A DNA stretch of 64,000 nt from Planococcus maritimus (GCF_001592825.1 NZ_LTZG01000001.1:868001-932000), one strand, 5' to 3'; counted from the first letter of the stretch, positions 7,596 to 15,777 are shown. The notes: generated from the sequence alone by a model not told the origin. Program-made: numbers and translations.

Positions 7596-8108
7596 ATGGC
7601 AAGCCTACGTAAATGTACAAAAGAAGACCTTCAGAAATTGCAGGACATCAGCATCCTCACTTATAAAGAGACCTTCGATGAACACAATAGCGAAGAAAAT
7701 ATGAATATTTATCTCGAAGCGGCCTATAACTTGCCGAAACTCGGCAAAGAACTCGCCACCCCAGAGTCCCATTTCTATTTTGCCATGGTCGACGGCGAAG
7801 TTGCGGGTTACTTGAAGATCAACACCGGTGATGCTCAAACCGAGCCGATGGGTGAGGAAGCGTTGGAGGTGGAACGCATTTACATCAAGAAAAAATTCCA
7901 GAAAAACGGCGCCGGGAAAGTGCTCATGAACCGAGCGTTTGAAATGGCGAATGAATTAGGAAAAGAAAAAATCTGGCTCGGCGTCTGGGAGCACAATGAC
8001 AACGCGCGTGCGTTCTACGACAAGAAAGGCTTTGTCGAAACCGGCAGCCATTCGTTTTTCATGGGCGACGATGAGCAGACAGATTTGATTTTGACGAAGA
8101 CTTTGTAG
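7596..8108 (+). CDS. paiA: PaiA-like spermidine/spermine N-acetyltransferase
   Basis: A 170-residue GNAT protein that reads along its whole length like Bacillus PaiA, including LEVERIYIKKKFQKNGAGK (acetyl-CoA loop), IWLGVWEHNDNARAFYDKKG and the C-terminal SHSFFMGDDEQTDLIL. PaiA acetylates polyamines, lowering their intracellular level. The start is the ATG at 7596 behind AAGGAG. It follows the marR gene closely. paiB is 290 bp downstream, separated by a repeat element, whereas the two lie close together in Bacillus. Confidence 0.88.
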   Translation: MASLRKCTKEDLQKLQDISILTYKETFDEHNSEENMNIYLEAAYNLPKLGKELATPESHFYFAMVDGEVAGYLKINTGDAQTEPMGEEALEVERIYIKKKFQKNGAGKVLMNRAFEMANELGKEKIWLGVWEHNDNARAFYDKKGFVETGSHSFFMGDDEQTDLILTKTL

Positions 8109-8117
8109 AGTAGATGA

Positions 8118-8322
8118 GCATGGGGATTCCGTAAAATCGCTACGCTTTCCTGCGGGCGAGCGCCAAGCCTCCTCAGCCGCTCTGAAACCCTTGTGCTCCC
8201 ACATCTGCTTAACGCAGATGCGTCGCAAATGAATGCACTCAGCTAAGCTTCGCTCATTCATTTCTTGCGGGGTCTCGGCTGTCTCGCTGTCCCGCGGGAG
8301 TCTACGCAGTTTTACTCCATAC
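8118..8322. repeat. Intergenic repeat R2 (core plus insert A)
   Basis: The core blocks of R1 recur (GCGAGCGCCAAGCCTCCTCA at the left, GCGGGGTCTCGGCTGTCTCG at the right). Between them is an insert of about 90 bp that R1 lacks. The insert carries a CATCTGC-TTAAC-GCAGATG hairpin and an AATGAATG/CATTCATT pair. The element fills most of the gap between paiA and paiB. Confidence 0.72.
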
Positions 8323-8398
8323 TTTATTAGAAGATATATTAATTTACTCCTCATTATTTTGTATCGAAGAGAGTATTAATTAGATAAGGTGGTGCGCT

Positions 8399-9013
8399 AT
8401 GTATATCCCAAAATACTATCAAGTGACTGACCCGGAAGAGATTCGTGAATTTATCGAAGCTCATTCATTCGGGACCATCATCACCTCAGGAAAAGGCCGC
8501 CCGCTTGCGACCCACCTCCCCCTCCAGTTAAAAAAAGAACACGACGGCTTTGTCTTGCGTGGCCATTTTGCACGCGGCAATCCGCAATGGCATACGATTG
8601 AAGACCCGGGTGAAATATTGGTGACCTTCCAAGGGCCACACGCCTACGTGACGTCTTCTTGGTACGAGGAAAAGGAAATCCCGACTTGGAATTACCAAGC
8701 GGCGCATGTGTATGGCACTGGCCGCTTGTTGTCAGAAGAGGAACTGCGGGAGGATTTGGTGACCTTGCTCCAAAAGCACGAACAGCATCGCGACGAGCCG
8801 GTTCTGTGGGACACACTCCCCAGCGCGCTTCTCGAAAAAGATATCAAAGGCATCGTCGGGTTCGAGCTCCGCATTACTGATATCCAAGCTGCGTTCAAAT
8901 TAAGCCAAAACCAATCAGCTCGAGACTATCAACATGTGATTGATGGCTTGCGAACGGAACAGGACCCTTTGGCTGAAGAAGTTGCGGACGTTATGGACAA
9001 AAGACGCCCGTAG
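8399..9013 (+). CDS. paiB: PaiB-like FMN-binding protein
   Basis: A 204-residue protein matching the PaiB family from MYIPKYYQVTDPEEIREFIE through the split-barrel flavin-binding region (FARGNPQW, GPHAYVTSSWY, PTWNYQAAHVYG) to the LSQNQSARDYQHVIDGL tail. Bacillus PaiB was described as a negative regulator of sporulation and protease genes, acting with PaiA; biochemically the family looks like FMN-binding flavoproteins. The start is the ATG at 8399 behind AAGGTGG. The neighbouring paiA supports the call. Confidence 0.88.
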   Translation: MYIPKYYQVTDPEEIREFIEAHSFGTIITSGKGRPLATHLPLQLKKEHDGFVLRGHFARGNPQWHTIEDPGEILVTFQGPHAYVTSSWYEEKEIPTWNYQAAHVYGTGRLLSEEELREDLVTLLQKHEQHRDEPVLWDTLPSALLEKDIKGIVGFELRITDIQAAFKLSQNQSARDYQHVIDGLRTEQDPLAEEVADVMDKRRP

Positions 9014-9084
9014 CCTTAGAACCCTTATTGCTTGAAGTCCATCGGCATTTCTTATATAACTAGAAGTAATTGAATGACCAAAAA

Positions 9085-9175
9085 AAGTTTTCTAGGGTTC
9101 CGCAGCATAGCTGGCCTGGTCCGAGAGAAAACACACAGCCATCGCTGTGACACGGAGGGACAAAAGCCTGGGAGA
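9085..9175 (+). promoter_or_regulatory. Guanidine-I (ykkC) riboswitch
   Basis: The aptamer core motifs appear in order: TCTAGGGTTCCG, CTGGTCCGAGAG, ACACGG, and GGGACAAAAGCCTGGGAGA. These match the conserved ykkC/guanidine-I pattern. A terminator overlaps the last motif, so guanidinium binding should favour read-through. The downstream genes are a paired SMR exporter, the classic target of this class. Confidence 0.92.
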
Positions 9176-9212
9176 AACTGTTTTTACAGTTCTCCCGGGC
9201 TTTTTATTTTTG
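9165..9212 (+). terminator. Riboswitch-controlled terminator
   Basis: GCCTGGGAGAAACTG pairs with CAGTTCTCCCGGGC, followed by TTTTTATTTTT. The 5' arm overlaps the last conserved segment of the guanidine aptamer, the normal expression platform for this class. Confidence 0.88.
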
Positions 9213-9324
9213 AAAAGTGTTGCATGAAATCAAAAGTTGTAACAGTAAAAGTTTCACAAAACTGCTAAGAACAGCTTGCTTGGATTCGTGTTAGCTTCGT
9301 TTTATGAATTTTATTAATCTGGAT

Positions 9325-9450
9325 GAAAAAGCGGAAGGTGGCGACTCCTGCGGGAATAGCATGAGTCTTGAGACCCCACAGGGAGCGAAGCGACCGAGGA
9401 GGCTCAAGCCATGCCCGCGGAAAGCGTCCACCTGCAGCGACTCCATCAAC
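9325..9450. repeat. Intergenic repeat R3 (inverted, minimal form)
   Basis: A member of the R1/R2/R4 family in the opposite orientation: GGTGGCGACTCCTGCGGGAA, GAGACCCCACAGGGAGCGAA, GACCGAGGAGGCTCAAGC and CCGCGGAAAGCGTCC. It has no long insert. It sits in the transcribed leader between the riboswitch terminator and ykkC, so each read-through transcript must carry it. Confidence 0.68.
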
Positions 9451-9499
9451 TGATCTACTTTTCATTTTATTACTTTATTTATTATTAGGAGGAATTCCA

Positions 9500-9841
9500 A
9501 TGAATCTTCAATGGGGAAAAGTATTAATCGCGGCGTTATTTGAAGTCGCGTGGGTCGTCGGATTAAAGCATGCGGATTCACTCGGTGAATGGCTGATTAC
9601 GGTCGTCGCGATCGCCGTCAGCTTCACTTTGCTGATCGATGCCGGAAACAAACTGCCGGTCGGCACCGTCTATGCAGTCTTTGTCGGACTTGGGACGGCT
9701 GGGACCGTGTTGTCCGAAATCGTCTTTTTCAATGAGCCCGTCAGTACTGCAAAACTGATACTGGTCGGCATTTTACTGCTCGGTGTTATCGGGTTGAAAC
9801 TGGTGACCGCAGATGCTACACCGGAAAGGAGTGAAGCGTAA
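9500..9841 (+). CDS. ykkC: SMR-family guanidinium exporter subunit
   Basis: A 113-residue, four-helix small multidrug resistance protein. It keeps the membrane-embedded glutamate in [16 protein letters not shown] and the helix 3 pattern [19 protein letters not shown]. Paired SMR proteins of this subtype (YkkC/YkkD, Gdx) export guanidinium in exchange for protons. The start is the ATG at 9500 behind AGGAGG. Its stop overlaps the next start by one base (TAATG), which suggests coupled translation and a heterodimer. Riboswitch control supports the substrate assignment. Confidence 0.9.
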   Translation: MNLQWGKVLIAALFEVAWVVGLKHADSLGEWLITVVAIAVSFTLLIDAGNKLPVGTVYAVFVGLGTAGTVLSEIVFFNEPVSTAKLILVGILLLGVIGLKLVTADATPERSEA

Positions 9842-10155
9842 TGGCTTGGATTTCACTTATATTCGCAGGGATTTTTGAAATGACGGGCGTTGCCATGATC
9901 AATAAATGGCATCACGACCGCAAATGGCAGTCACTCGCTATGCTCATCGGCGGATTTGTTGCGAGCTTTTTATTCTTATCCATCGCGATGGAATCTCTGC
10001 CGATGGGAACGGCTTATGCGATTTGGACCGGCATCGGCGCTTCTGGCGGCGCGATCATTGGCATGCTGTTTTACAATGAATCGAAAGATTGGCGGCGCAT
10101 CCTGTTTATCGCAATGGTGCTCGGCTCTGCCGTCGGATTGAAGCTCGTTTCTTAA
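9841..10155 (+). CDS. ykkD: SMR-family guanidinium exporter subunit
   Basis: A 104-residue, four-helix SMR protein with the essential glutamate in FAGIFEMTGVAMINKWHHDR and helix 3 PMGTAYAIWTGIGASGGAII. Its start overlaps the ykkC stop by one base. With ykkC it should form the antiparallel heterodimer that carries guanidinium out of the cell. The next gene begins about 120 bp downstream and is unrelated. Confidence 0.9.
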   Translation: MAWISLIFAGIFEMTGVAMINKWHHDRKWQSLAMLIGGFVASFLFLSIAMESLPMGTAYAIWTGIGASGGAIIGMLFYNESKDWRRILFIAMVLGSAVGLKLVS

Positions 10156-10275
10156 TTAATGATGGCAAAACACCCCCGCTTCCCCTACTATGAGAAGTAG
10201 AGAACACTGGCAGAAACATCCTTTTTTGCCAATACACCAAGATCCGCATCATCTATTCAAAGGGAGTGGGATGGA

Positions 10276-11172
10276 ATGGATTTCAAGTATGTCACGGTCG
10301 CGGGAAGCGGCGTGTTGGGGAGCCAAATCGCTTTCCAATCGGCGTATCACGGATTCGAAGTCGCAGTATACGATATCAATGAGGAAGCGTTGACTCGTGC
10401 AAAGGTGCGTTTCGAAGTGCTCCAAAAGCATTTCCGGAAAGATTTGAAAGCGACGGATGAAGACTTGGATGCCGCTTATAACCGGCTGTCTTTCTATACC
10501 GATTTAGGGGAATCTGTAAAAAATGCCGATTTAATGATTGAAGCGGTGCCTGAAGTGCTCGATATTAAAAAGGAATTTTACACTTCTTTAGCGAAAGTCG
10601 CACCGGAGCAGACAGTTTTTGCGACGAATACTTCGACGATGCTGCCGAGCACGTTCGCTGAATACACAGGACGCCCTGAGAAATTCTTGGCGCTTCATTT
10701 CGCCAACGATATTTGGCGCAGCAATACCGCGGAAATCATGGGACATGGCGGTACCGACGAAGCGGTCTTTAACGATGTCGTCGACTTTGCTCAAGCAATC
10801 GGCATGGTCGCGCTTCCGCTCCACAAAGAACAGCCGGGCTATATTTTGAATACTTTGCTCGTGCCGTTTTTGAATTCCGCCCAGTATTTGGTCGTCAACG
10901 GCATTTCAGACCCGCATACGGTCGACAAGACTTGGATGATCGCAACCGGTGCGCCGAAAGGGCCTTTCGCGATTTTGGATGTCATCGGCATCAATACGCC
11001 GTATCATTTGTCTGTTGCGAAAGCTAACGCTGGTGATGCGGAAGCTGCAAAAGTCGCCGAGTACTTGAAAACGGAATTTCTCGACAAAGGCCGCATGGGG
11101 ATACAGAACGGCAAAGGCTTCTATGACTACCCGAACCCGCGTTATCTGGATAAGGACTTTTTGAAGGAATAA
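10276..11172 (+). CDS. 3-hydroxyacyl-CoA dehydrogenase family protein
   Basis: A 298-residue cytosolic enzyme with an N-terminal NAD-binding motif (VTVAGSGVLGSQIAFQSAYH, GxGxxG), an acidic residue at the end of strand 2 (VYDIN), and NTSTMLPSTFAEYTGRPEKF containing the conserved asparagine-serine region. The C-terminal dimer domain has PGYILNTLLVPFLNSA and IGINTPYH. The family oxidises 3-hydroxyacyl-CoA, as in 3-hydroxybutyryl-CoA dehydrogenase. The usual catalytic HFxNP reads HFAND, so the substrate may differ. The start ATG at 10276 follows GGGAGTGGG. Confidence 0.82.
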   Translation: MDFKYVTVAGSGVLGSQIAFQSAYHGFEVAVYDINEEALTRAKVRFEVLQKHFRKDLKATDEDLDAAYNRLSFYTDLGESVKNADLMIEAVPEVLDIKKEFYTSLAKVAPEQTVFATNTSTMLPSTFAEYTGRPEKFLALHFANDIWRSNTAEIMGHGGTDEAVFNDVVDFAQAIGMVALPLHKEQPGYILNTLLVPFLNSAQYLVVNGISDPHTVDKTWMIATGAPKGPFAILDVIGINTPYHLSVAKANAGDAEAAKVAEYLKTEFLDKGRMGIQNGKGFYDYPNPRYLDKDFLKE

Positions 11173-11176
11173 ATTA

Positions 11177-11228
11177 GAAAACCCGCATGGCCATGTGCAA
11201 GTGAGCACGTGGCGTTGCGGGTTTTCCG
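11177..11228 (+). terminator. Bidirectional terminator
   Basis: GAAAACCCGCA and TGCGGGTTTTC form the base of a long stem with an inner CCATGTGC/GCACGTGG part. It ends the dehydrogenase transcript and can also act on the convergent GNAT gene. Confidence 0.8.
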
Positions 11229-11259
11229 TTTTATTCTGCGATCCAATTGATTTTACTTC

Positions 11260-11676
11260 TTAGAGATCTTTGTACATATAATAATGGGTAAATCCTTTTG
11301 GAAAATCGTCTAATTTCCCCAGCACTTTAAATCCTAATTTCTGATAGAAATCCGGCGCTTGAAAACTGAAGGTTTCCAGCCTCATCAGGCGACATCCTTG
11401 TTCTCGCGCGTATGACTCTGCCGTTGCCAATAATTCTTGGCCTTTTCCCATCCCTCGTAAAGAATCGTCTACCCATAGAAGGTCTACGAAAAAACACTCC
11501 CAATCCGTATGTCCTACCAGGCCGCCGACAATGTTCTCTTCTTCATTCTTTAACACAAAACTCATTTTTTCTTCTTCGGTATAAGCGACTTTTTCTTTGT
11601 TATGCCTTACTAAATGATAGCGGATAAATCCCGCTTCTTCTTCGTTGTATCCTGCATGCAGGCGAATATTCGACAT
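11260..11676 (-). CDS. GNAT-family N-acetyltransferase
   Basis: About 138 residues with GNAT motif A (VDDSLRGMGKGQELLATAES) and motif B (CRLMRLETFSFQAPDFYQKL). It transfers an acetyl group from acetyl-CoA to an unknown amine. The GTG at 11685 lies directly on the AAGGAG site, so the ATG at 11676 with eight-base spacing is the likely start. Not linked to obvious partner genes. Confidence 0.85.
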   Translation of the reverse strand: MSNIRLHAGYNEEEAGFIRYHLVRHNKEKVAYTEEEKMSFVLKNEEENIVGGLVGHTDWECFFVDLLWVDDSLRGMGKGQELLATAESYAREQGCRLMRLETFSFQAPDFYQKLGFKVLGKLDDFPKGFTHYYMYKDL

Positions 11677-11736
11677 CCAGTTCACTCCTTCTGAAAGACA
11701 ACAGTAGTCTCCTGAGATTTTTCCAGCGTTAGTGCT

Positions 11737-12243
11737 TTAGCTCAGCAGTAAATCCGTTAAACATGTCGGGTCCCCCGCAAATGTGGAAAACTGAACCTCA
11801 CCTGTTTTCCCTGCTGCTTCAATTTCCACCGTATACGTTCGGTCCCGAGGCAGCCACAGATCGATAAATCCATTTTGTGGCGTTGTCATTACTTCATCCA
11901 CGTGAACTTCTCCGGTTTCATCGGTAATAACGACATTCATTTCTTTTTCGGCCAGTTCTCCTTGGCACCCCGTCAAGCTATGGATTTCACAAGGATGCGT
12001 GAATGTTTCGTAAGGGGCAATCGAGATAAAAAACTCGTCCTCCGGTAATGGATAGACCGATTTTTCTCCTTCATCTTCTACGGTCAGGTTCTGATCATCA
12101 ATCGACGCAGCACTGACCTTATCACTTCCGCTCATGTCAGCTACCAACTCTTTTACATCAGTCTGGCTCATCGCAGATTCATCTGCACATCCTGCCAATA
12201 GGCCGGCGAATATGAACATGACAAAAACCAATGGCATTTTCAT
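11737..12243 (-). CDS. cueP: CueP-like copper-binding lipoprotein
   Basis: A 168-residue protein with a lipoprotein signal (FVMFIFAGLLAGCADES, lipobox LAGC). The mature region has THPCEIHSLTGCQGEL and the C-terminal GDPTCLTDLLLS, with the three cysteines and histidines of the CueP family. CueP handles copper outside the cytoplasmic membrane; in Salmonella it loads copper onto superoxide dismutase. Here a lipid anchor would hold it at the Gram-positive surface. No copper pump or CueR/CsoR gene lies nearby. Confidence 0.78.
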   Translation of the reverse strand: MKMPLVFVMFIFAGLLAGCADESAMSQTDVKELVADMSGSDKVSAASIDDQNLTVEDEGEKSVYPLPEDEFFISIAPYETFTHPCEIHSLTGCQGELAEKEMNVVITDETGEVHVDEVMTTPQNGFIDLWLPRDRTYTVEIEAAGKTGEVQFSTFAGDPTCLTDLLLS

Positions 12244-12421
12244 CTAACCTCTCCTCTCCTCCTTACTATATCAAATTCCATTTATGTTTTATTGGCTGAA
12301 TTCGTACGACTTAATGAACCCGGCCCTTCCTGTTGACAGATGCCCGATGCTTGCACACTCAGCTATTGCGCCTCTTTTCGAATATCTGAAAGTGTAATGT
12401 GAACCCTTTCTTCAAAACAAA

Positions 12422-12466
12422 GCACCTCACAAACCAGCGTTTAAACGCTAATTTACGAAGTGCAGC
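12422..12466 (-). terminator. Terminator of the sucrose operon
   Basis: GCACTTCGTAAATTAGCG and CGCTGGTTTGTGAGGTGC form a long imperfect stem around the palindrome AGCGTTTAAACGCT. Leftward it is followed by TTTGTTTTG. It lies downstream of the fructokinase gene on the same strand. Confidence 0.65.
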
Positions 12467-12529
12467 CATTTTGCTTTTTTGTTTTTCTCAATCAAAGAAC
12501 TAGCGTGTGCATAATTCCACTCATTACGA

Positions 12530-13510
12530 TTAGCTCGCTGTGGTGGACTTTATCAACTCCCGCACTTGGTTTTTGGTGGGAAGAGCCGAAATAGCGCCTT
12601 TCCCAGTAGTGGCGAGCGCACCGCCCGCATTGGCGAACGCCAGCAATTCTTCGTGATGCTCAATAAGTAGGGCCTCCAAATTGTCTGGTGCCGCTCCCCA
12701 ATTCAGCAATTGGTACAAAAACGCGCCGGTAAAGGCATCTCCTGCCCCGGTCGTGTCTTCGACTGCCACCGAATATCCCGCGGCTGAATACTTATGATTC
12801 TCCACGTACAGATCCGCACCTTTTGCGCCTTTCGTCAACACGACTGCCAAGACATTCCCTGCAAACAAAGAGGCTATCGCTGTTGACTCATCTGCGATGC
12901 CGGTGATAAACTCCAGTTCGTCGTCGGAAACTTTGATGAGATGCGCCGTTGAAATGAACTCTTGAATAGTCTCCCGGCATTGCTTCGGGGTTTCCCAGAG
13001 CGGCAAGCGTACATTGGGGTCAAAACTGATAATCGCGCCATTCTTATTAGCGGCTCCGATGGCTTTGATATGGGCTTTTTTCATCGGACTGTCGATTAAG
13101 TCTACTGAACCAAAATGCAAAACGTCCCCTTGACCGAACCAGTCTTCGTTCACTTCTGAAGCTTTCAGAAGCAAGTCCGCGGAAGGGTTCCGGTAAAAGG
13201 AAAAGTCCCGTTCGCCGTCTTCGCGGAGCGACACAAAGGCAAGTCCGGTATTCGCTTCTTTTGTCCGTGGAATCTTATCGATTTTCACTCCCGCCTTAGC
13301 AAGCCGCTCCAATAGAAAATCGCCAAAGGCATCTTGCCCTACTTTGGTGATCAGGGAAGCTGTTCCGCCTAACTTCGCAACCGCCGCTGCTACATTGGCA
13401 GGCGCTCCGCCCGGCACTCGCGTAAAAGATGATACATCCTTTAAAGCGATGCCTTTTTGGTCGGGAATAAAATCGATCAATACTTCACCAATCGAGAACA
13501 ACTCTCCCAT
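12530..13510 (-). CDS. scrK: Fructokinase (PfkB/ribokinase family)
   Basis: A 326-residue cytosolic sugar kinase. Signature 1 lies in FTRVPGGAPANVAAAVAKLG, and signature 2 in DTTGAGDAFTGAFLYQL, which holds the catalytic aspartate and the anion hole. Family PfkB phosphorylates fructose and related sugars with ATP. Its neighbour, encoding sucrose-6-phosphate hydrolase and ending 31 bp upstream, releases fructose, which makes fructokinase the best call over ribokinase. AGGGAGAGGTGC precedes the ATG. Confidence 0.88.
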   Translation of the reverse strand: MGELFSIGEVLIDFIPDQKGIALKDVSSFTRVPGGAPANVAAAVAKLGGTASLITKVGQDAFGDFLLERLAKAGVKIDKIPRTKEANTGLAFVSLREDGERDFSFYRNPSADLLLKASEVNEDWFGQGDVLHFGSVDLIDSPMKKAHIKAIGAANKNGAIISFDPNVRLPLWETPKQCRETIQEFISTAHLIKVSDDELEFITGIADESTAIASLFAGNVLAVVLTKGAKGADLYVENHKYSAAGYSVAVEDTTGAGDAFTGAFLYQLLNWGAAPDNLEALLIEHHEELLAFANAGGALATTGKGAISALPTKNQVRELIKSTTAS

Positions 13511-13541
13511 TGAGCACCTCTCCCTTATCTAGCTATAATCG

Positions 13542-15011
13542 TCAATAATCCCATTTCACGGCTTTAAACGCAGCACTGCCGCCTTTTGCAAAAAATCGGA
13601 TGTCCTGGCTTCTAATATCCGGGAAAATCCGGGCGGTAAACACTTCTTCTCCGTCGTTCACAAAAATCTCCACGGACGAGGAATCGACAAACATTTGGAA
13701 TTTGTACACGTCCGCATCCATCCGGCATTTCCGTTCGGTGCCATGCTTGCTGCCAATTACTTTACCCGAGGATGTGCGGTCGAGTATCAATTTCCCTTGG
13801 GCTGCATCGTATTTGATCACGGTTTGTTCTTCCTCACTAACGCGGAATTCGATGCCATATTCCAAGGCATCCCCCGGTTCGAACTCACAAATCAGCTCAT
13901 ATGTGACACCTGAAAATCCCTCGTATGATTTCTTTTCGTCGCCCAGTTTATCCTGTGCTTCGACTTTATTTTTACGAAGAGACTTCAGTTCTGGAATCGG
14001 CTGTTGGATGATTTTGCCGTCTCGGAGCGACAACTCCCGGAGGATGGTCAAGCAATTCGCCCATCCGCTGCTATCGGTTGGATACTCGATTTCCGGCAGC
14101 CCCATCCAAGCGACCATCAACCGCCTGCCGCTCGGGTCCTTCATCGTATGGGGCGCATAAAAATCAAACCCCCGGTCGAGTTCGACAAAATCACCATGAA
14201 TCAATTGCCGCCGCTCTAAATCGATTTTTTCGCCCAGCACATAACCAGCCTGGTAAATGTTCTGGTAAAGATCCCCCTTTGCCTCCAGTCCTTGAGGAGA
14301 AAAAAACAAGATGCCCCGATCATCCATTTCGAAATAATCCGGGCATTCCCACATGAACCCAAAATTATCCAAATTGGTAGCTAGCTCCCCTTCAAACTTC
14401 CATTCCAATAAATCAGTCGAACTCAATAAACACACAGTTCCCGTTTGATCGGTTCGCTGCGCGCCAATGACCGCATAATACCGGTCGTCCACTTTCCATA
14501 ATTTCGGATCGCGGAAATGCTCAGTGTAACCATCCGGCACTTTGTCGAGAACCGATTTTTTCGATTTGATGATATTTCCCTCATCATCCATCAAAGCGAT
14601 GCATAGATAAGGACGTCTTACGAGATTCTCATCCCGTGTATTGCCGGTATAAAGCAAATACAATTTCCCTTCATGTTCCACCGCACTGCCTGAATACGCC
14701 CCGTGGCTATCAAAATACTCATCCGGTTTAATAGCGATCCCGACATTCTCCCAGTTCACCAGATCTGTCGATTTCGTATGATACCAATACTTCAAGCCAT
14801 GAAAAGGCCCGAGCGGATGCCATTGATAATACAAATGGTATTCACCTTTATAAAAACAAAATCCGTTCGGGTCATTGAGCAGTCCGGAAACCGGTTGGAT
14901 GTGATAAGTTTGTCGCCAGGAACAACTATTCACCCGTGAAATCAAGTTATCTATATCTTCTTGATTGATCTGGTCGAGCCGAATGTAACTTTTCCCCCTT
15001 GGTAATTCCAT
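13542..15011 (-). CDS. sacA: Sucrose-6-phosphate hydrolase (GH32)
   Basis: About 489 residues, no signal peptide, so cytosolic. The five-bladed propeller carries LLNDPNGFCFYKGEYHLYYQ (nucleophile Asp), HFRDPKLW (RDP) and WECPDYF (EC, acid/base Glu); a C-terminal beta-sandwich follows. GH32 enzymes of this type cut sucrose-6-phosphate to glucose-6-phosphate and fructose. Three in-frame ATGs (15020, 15017, 15011) follow AAGGAG at 1, 4 and 10 bases, so the exact start is uncertain. No sucrose PTS gene lies in the window. Levan- or inulin-directed activity is less likely without export. Confidence 0.88.
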   Translation of the reverse strand: MELPRGKSYIRLDQINQEDIDNLISRVNSCSWRQTYHIQPVSGLLNDPNGFCFYKGEYHLYYQWHPLGPFHGLKYWYHTKSTDLVNWENVGIAIKPDEYFDSHGAYSGSAVEHEGKLYLLYTGNTRDENLVRRPYLCIALMDDEGNIIKSKKSVLDKVPDGYTEHFRDPKLWKVDDRYYAVIGAQRTDQTGTVCLLSSTDLLEWKFEGELATNLDNFGFMWECPDYFEMDDRGILFFSPQGLEAKGDLYQNIYQAGYVLGEKIDLERRQLIHGDFVELDRGFDFYAPHTMKDPSGRRLMVAWMGLPEIEYPTDSSGWANCLTILRELSLRDGKIIQQPIPELKSLRKNKVEAQDKLGDEKKSYEGFSGVTYELICEFEPGDALEYGIEFRVSEEEQTVIKYDAAQGKLILDRTSSGKVIGSKHGTERKCRMDADVYKFQMFVDSSSVEIFVNDGEEVFTARIFPDIRSQDIRFFAKGGSAAFKAVKWDY

Positions 15012-15146
15012 TGTCATCATTCTCCTTTTGTGAAAGCAGAATTTTTGTTGCGCCATTCTTTAAAATTTTGTAAGCCCCACTCCCTTGATCCCCATGTAGA
15101 TGCAATGACTCCAGCACGATGCTACAGAAGGCAGTTTATTTATTAA

Positions 15147-15175
15147 ATTATATGATTTTCAGGATGTGTAATCAA
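15147..15175 (-). promoter_or_regulatory. Sigma-A promoter of the sucrose operon
   Basis: On the leftward strand TTGATT and TATAAT are separated by 17 bp, about 130 bp ahead of the sucrose-6-phosphate hydrolase start. No convincing cre or antiterminator (RAT) hairpin is seen between it and the gene. Confidence 0.6.
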
Positions 15176-15427
15176 TGCTCTACTACTAATTAGTCAGATT
15201 TTTCTGTAAATTTATGTTGAAAATGTGTCTGTTTTTTCTTAGTCATCCCGTCGTTTTCAAAGCTCATCCTAATGTTTAAGCGCTAGATCCGTAGACCGCG
15301 CAATCTATAAGCGTTAATGGATGATTTCATTGACGAAATCAGTGTTTCTAATTTCCTTAATAAATAAGATCGAATCCTTTTGCTATCTTTTTCAACACAT
15401 CCGTGTTACCTTTAGGAAGAGTTATTT
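15176..15427. other. Gene-free interval
   Basis: AT-rich sequence between the divergent sucrose and cold-shock promoters. A small inverted pair (GATTTCATTGACGAAATC near 15324) is visible, but no ORF with a ribosome binding site. Confidence 0.5.
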
Positions 15428-15455
15428 TTGTTCGGTTTCAGATCGAGAATATATT
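15428..15455 (+). promoter_or_regulatory. Candidate csp promoter
   Basis: TTGTTC and TATATT are 16 bp apart and predict a leader of about 70 nt before the cold-shock ORF. Confidence 0.45.
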
Positions 15456-15498
15456 TTGTTTTTCGTCTAAGGTATTTGAGCAAGGATAGTAACACATT

Positions 15499-15521
15499 GT
15501 GTGGAGATCCACACTAGGAGG
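15499..15521 (+). promoter_or_regulatory. Hairpin abutting the csp ribosome binding site
   Basis: GTGTGG-AGAT-CCACAC is a perfect 6-bp stem with a 4-nt loop, directly joined to the TAGGAGG ribosome binding site. cspA-type mRNAs use temperature-dependent leader structures, so this small stem could tune access to the site. Confidence 0.5.
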
Positions 15522-15529
15522 CAACAATT

Positions 15530-15730
15530 ATGGAACAAGGTACAGTGAAATGGTTTAATGCAGAAAAAGGTTTTGGTTTTATCGAGCGTGAAGCAGGAGA
15601 TGACGTATTCGTACATTTCTCAGCTATCCAAAGCGACGGTTTCAAATCTTTAGACGAAGGTCAAACTGTAACATTTGATATCGAAGAAGGACAACGTGGC
15701 CTACAAGCTACAAACGTCACTAAAGCTTAA
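15530..15730 (+). CDS. Cold-shock protein (CspA/CspB family)
   Basis: A 66-residue single cold-shock domain with RNP1 (KGFGFIER) and RNP2 (VFVHFSAI). It binds single-stranded RNA and DNA and acts as an RNA chaperone. Length and sequence match Bacillus CspB/CspD. The start is the ATG behind TAGGAGG, and a strong terminator follows within 15 bp, so it is monocistronic. Confidence 0.96.
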   Translation: MEQGTVKWFNAEKGFGFIEREAGDDVFVHFSAIQSDGFKSLDEGQTVTFDIEEGQRGLQATNVTKA

Positions 15731-15741
15731 TAATAGCTTGA

Positions 15742-15777
15742 AAAAAGACCCTATATTTTATAGGGTCTTTTTTTTGT
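15742..15777 (+). terminator. Terminator of csp
   Basis: AAAGACCCTATA pairs with TATAGGGTCTTT, followed by eight or more T. Confidence 0.9.

Noticed and set aside
9074..9268. 64-residue rightward ORF over the riboswitch
   Set aside because: The DNA is fully explained by the guanidine-I aptamer and its terminator.
12438..12451. AGCGTTTAAACGCT as a LacI-type operator for the sucrose operon
   Set aside because: It lies downstream of the operon, inside the terminator stem, so a structural role explains it better.
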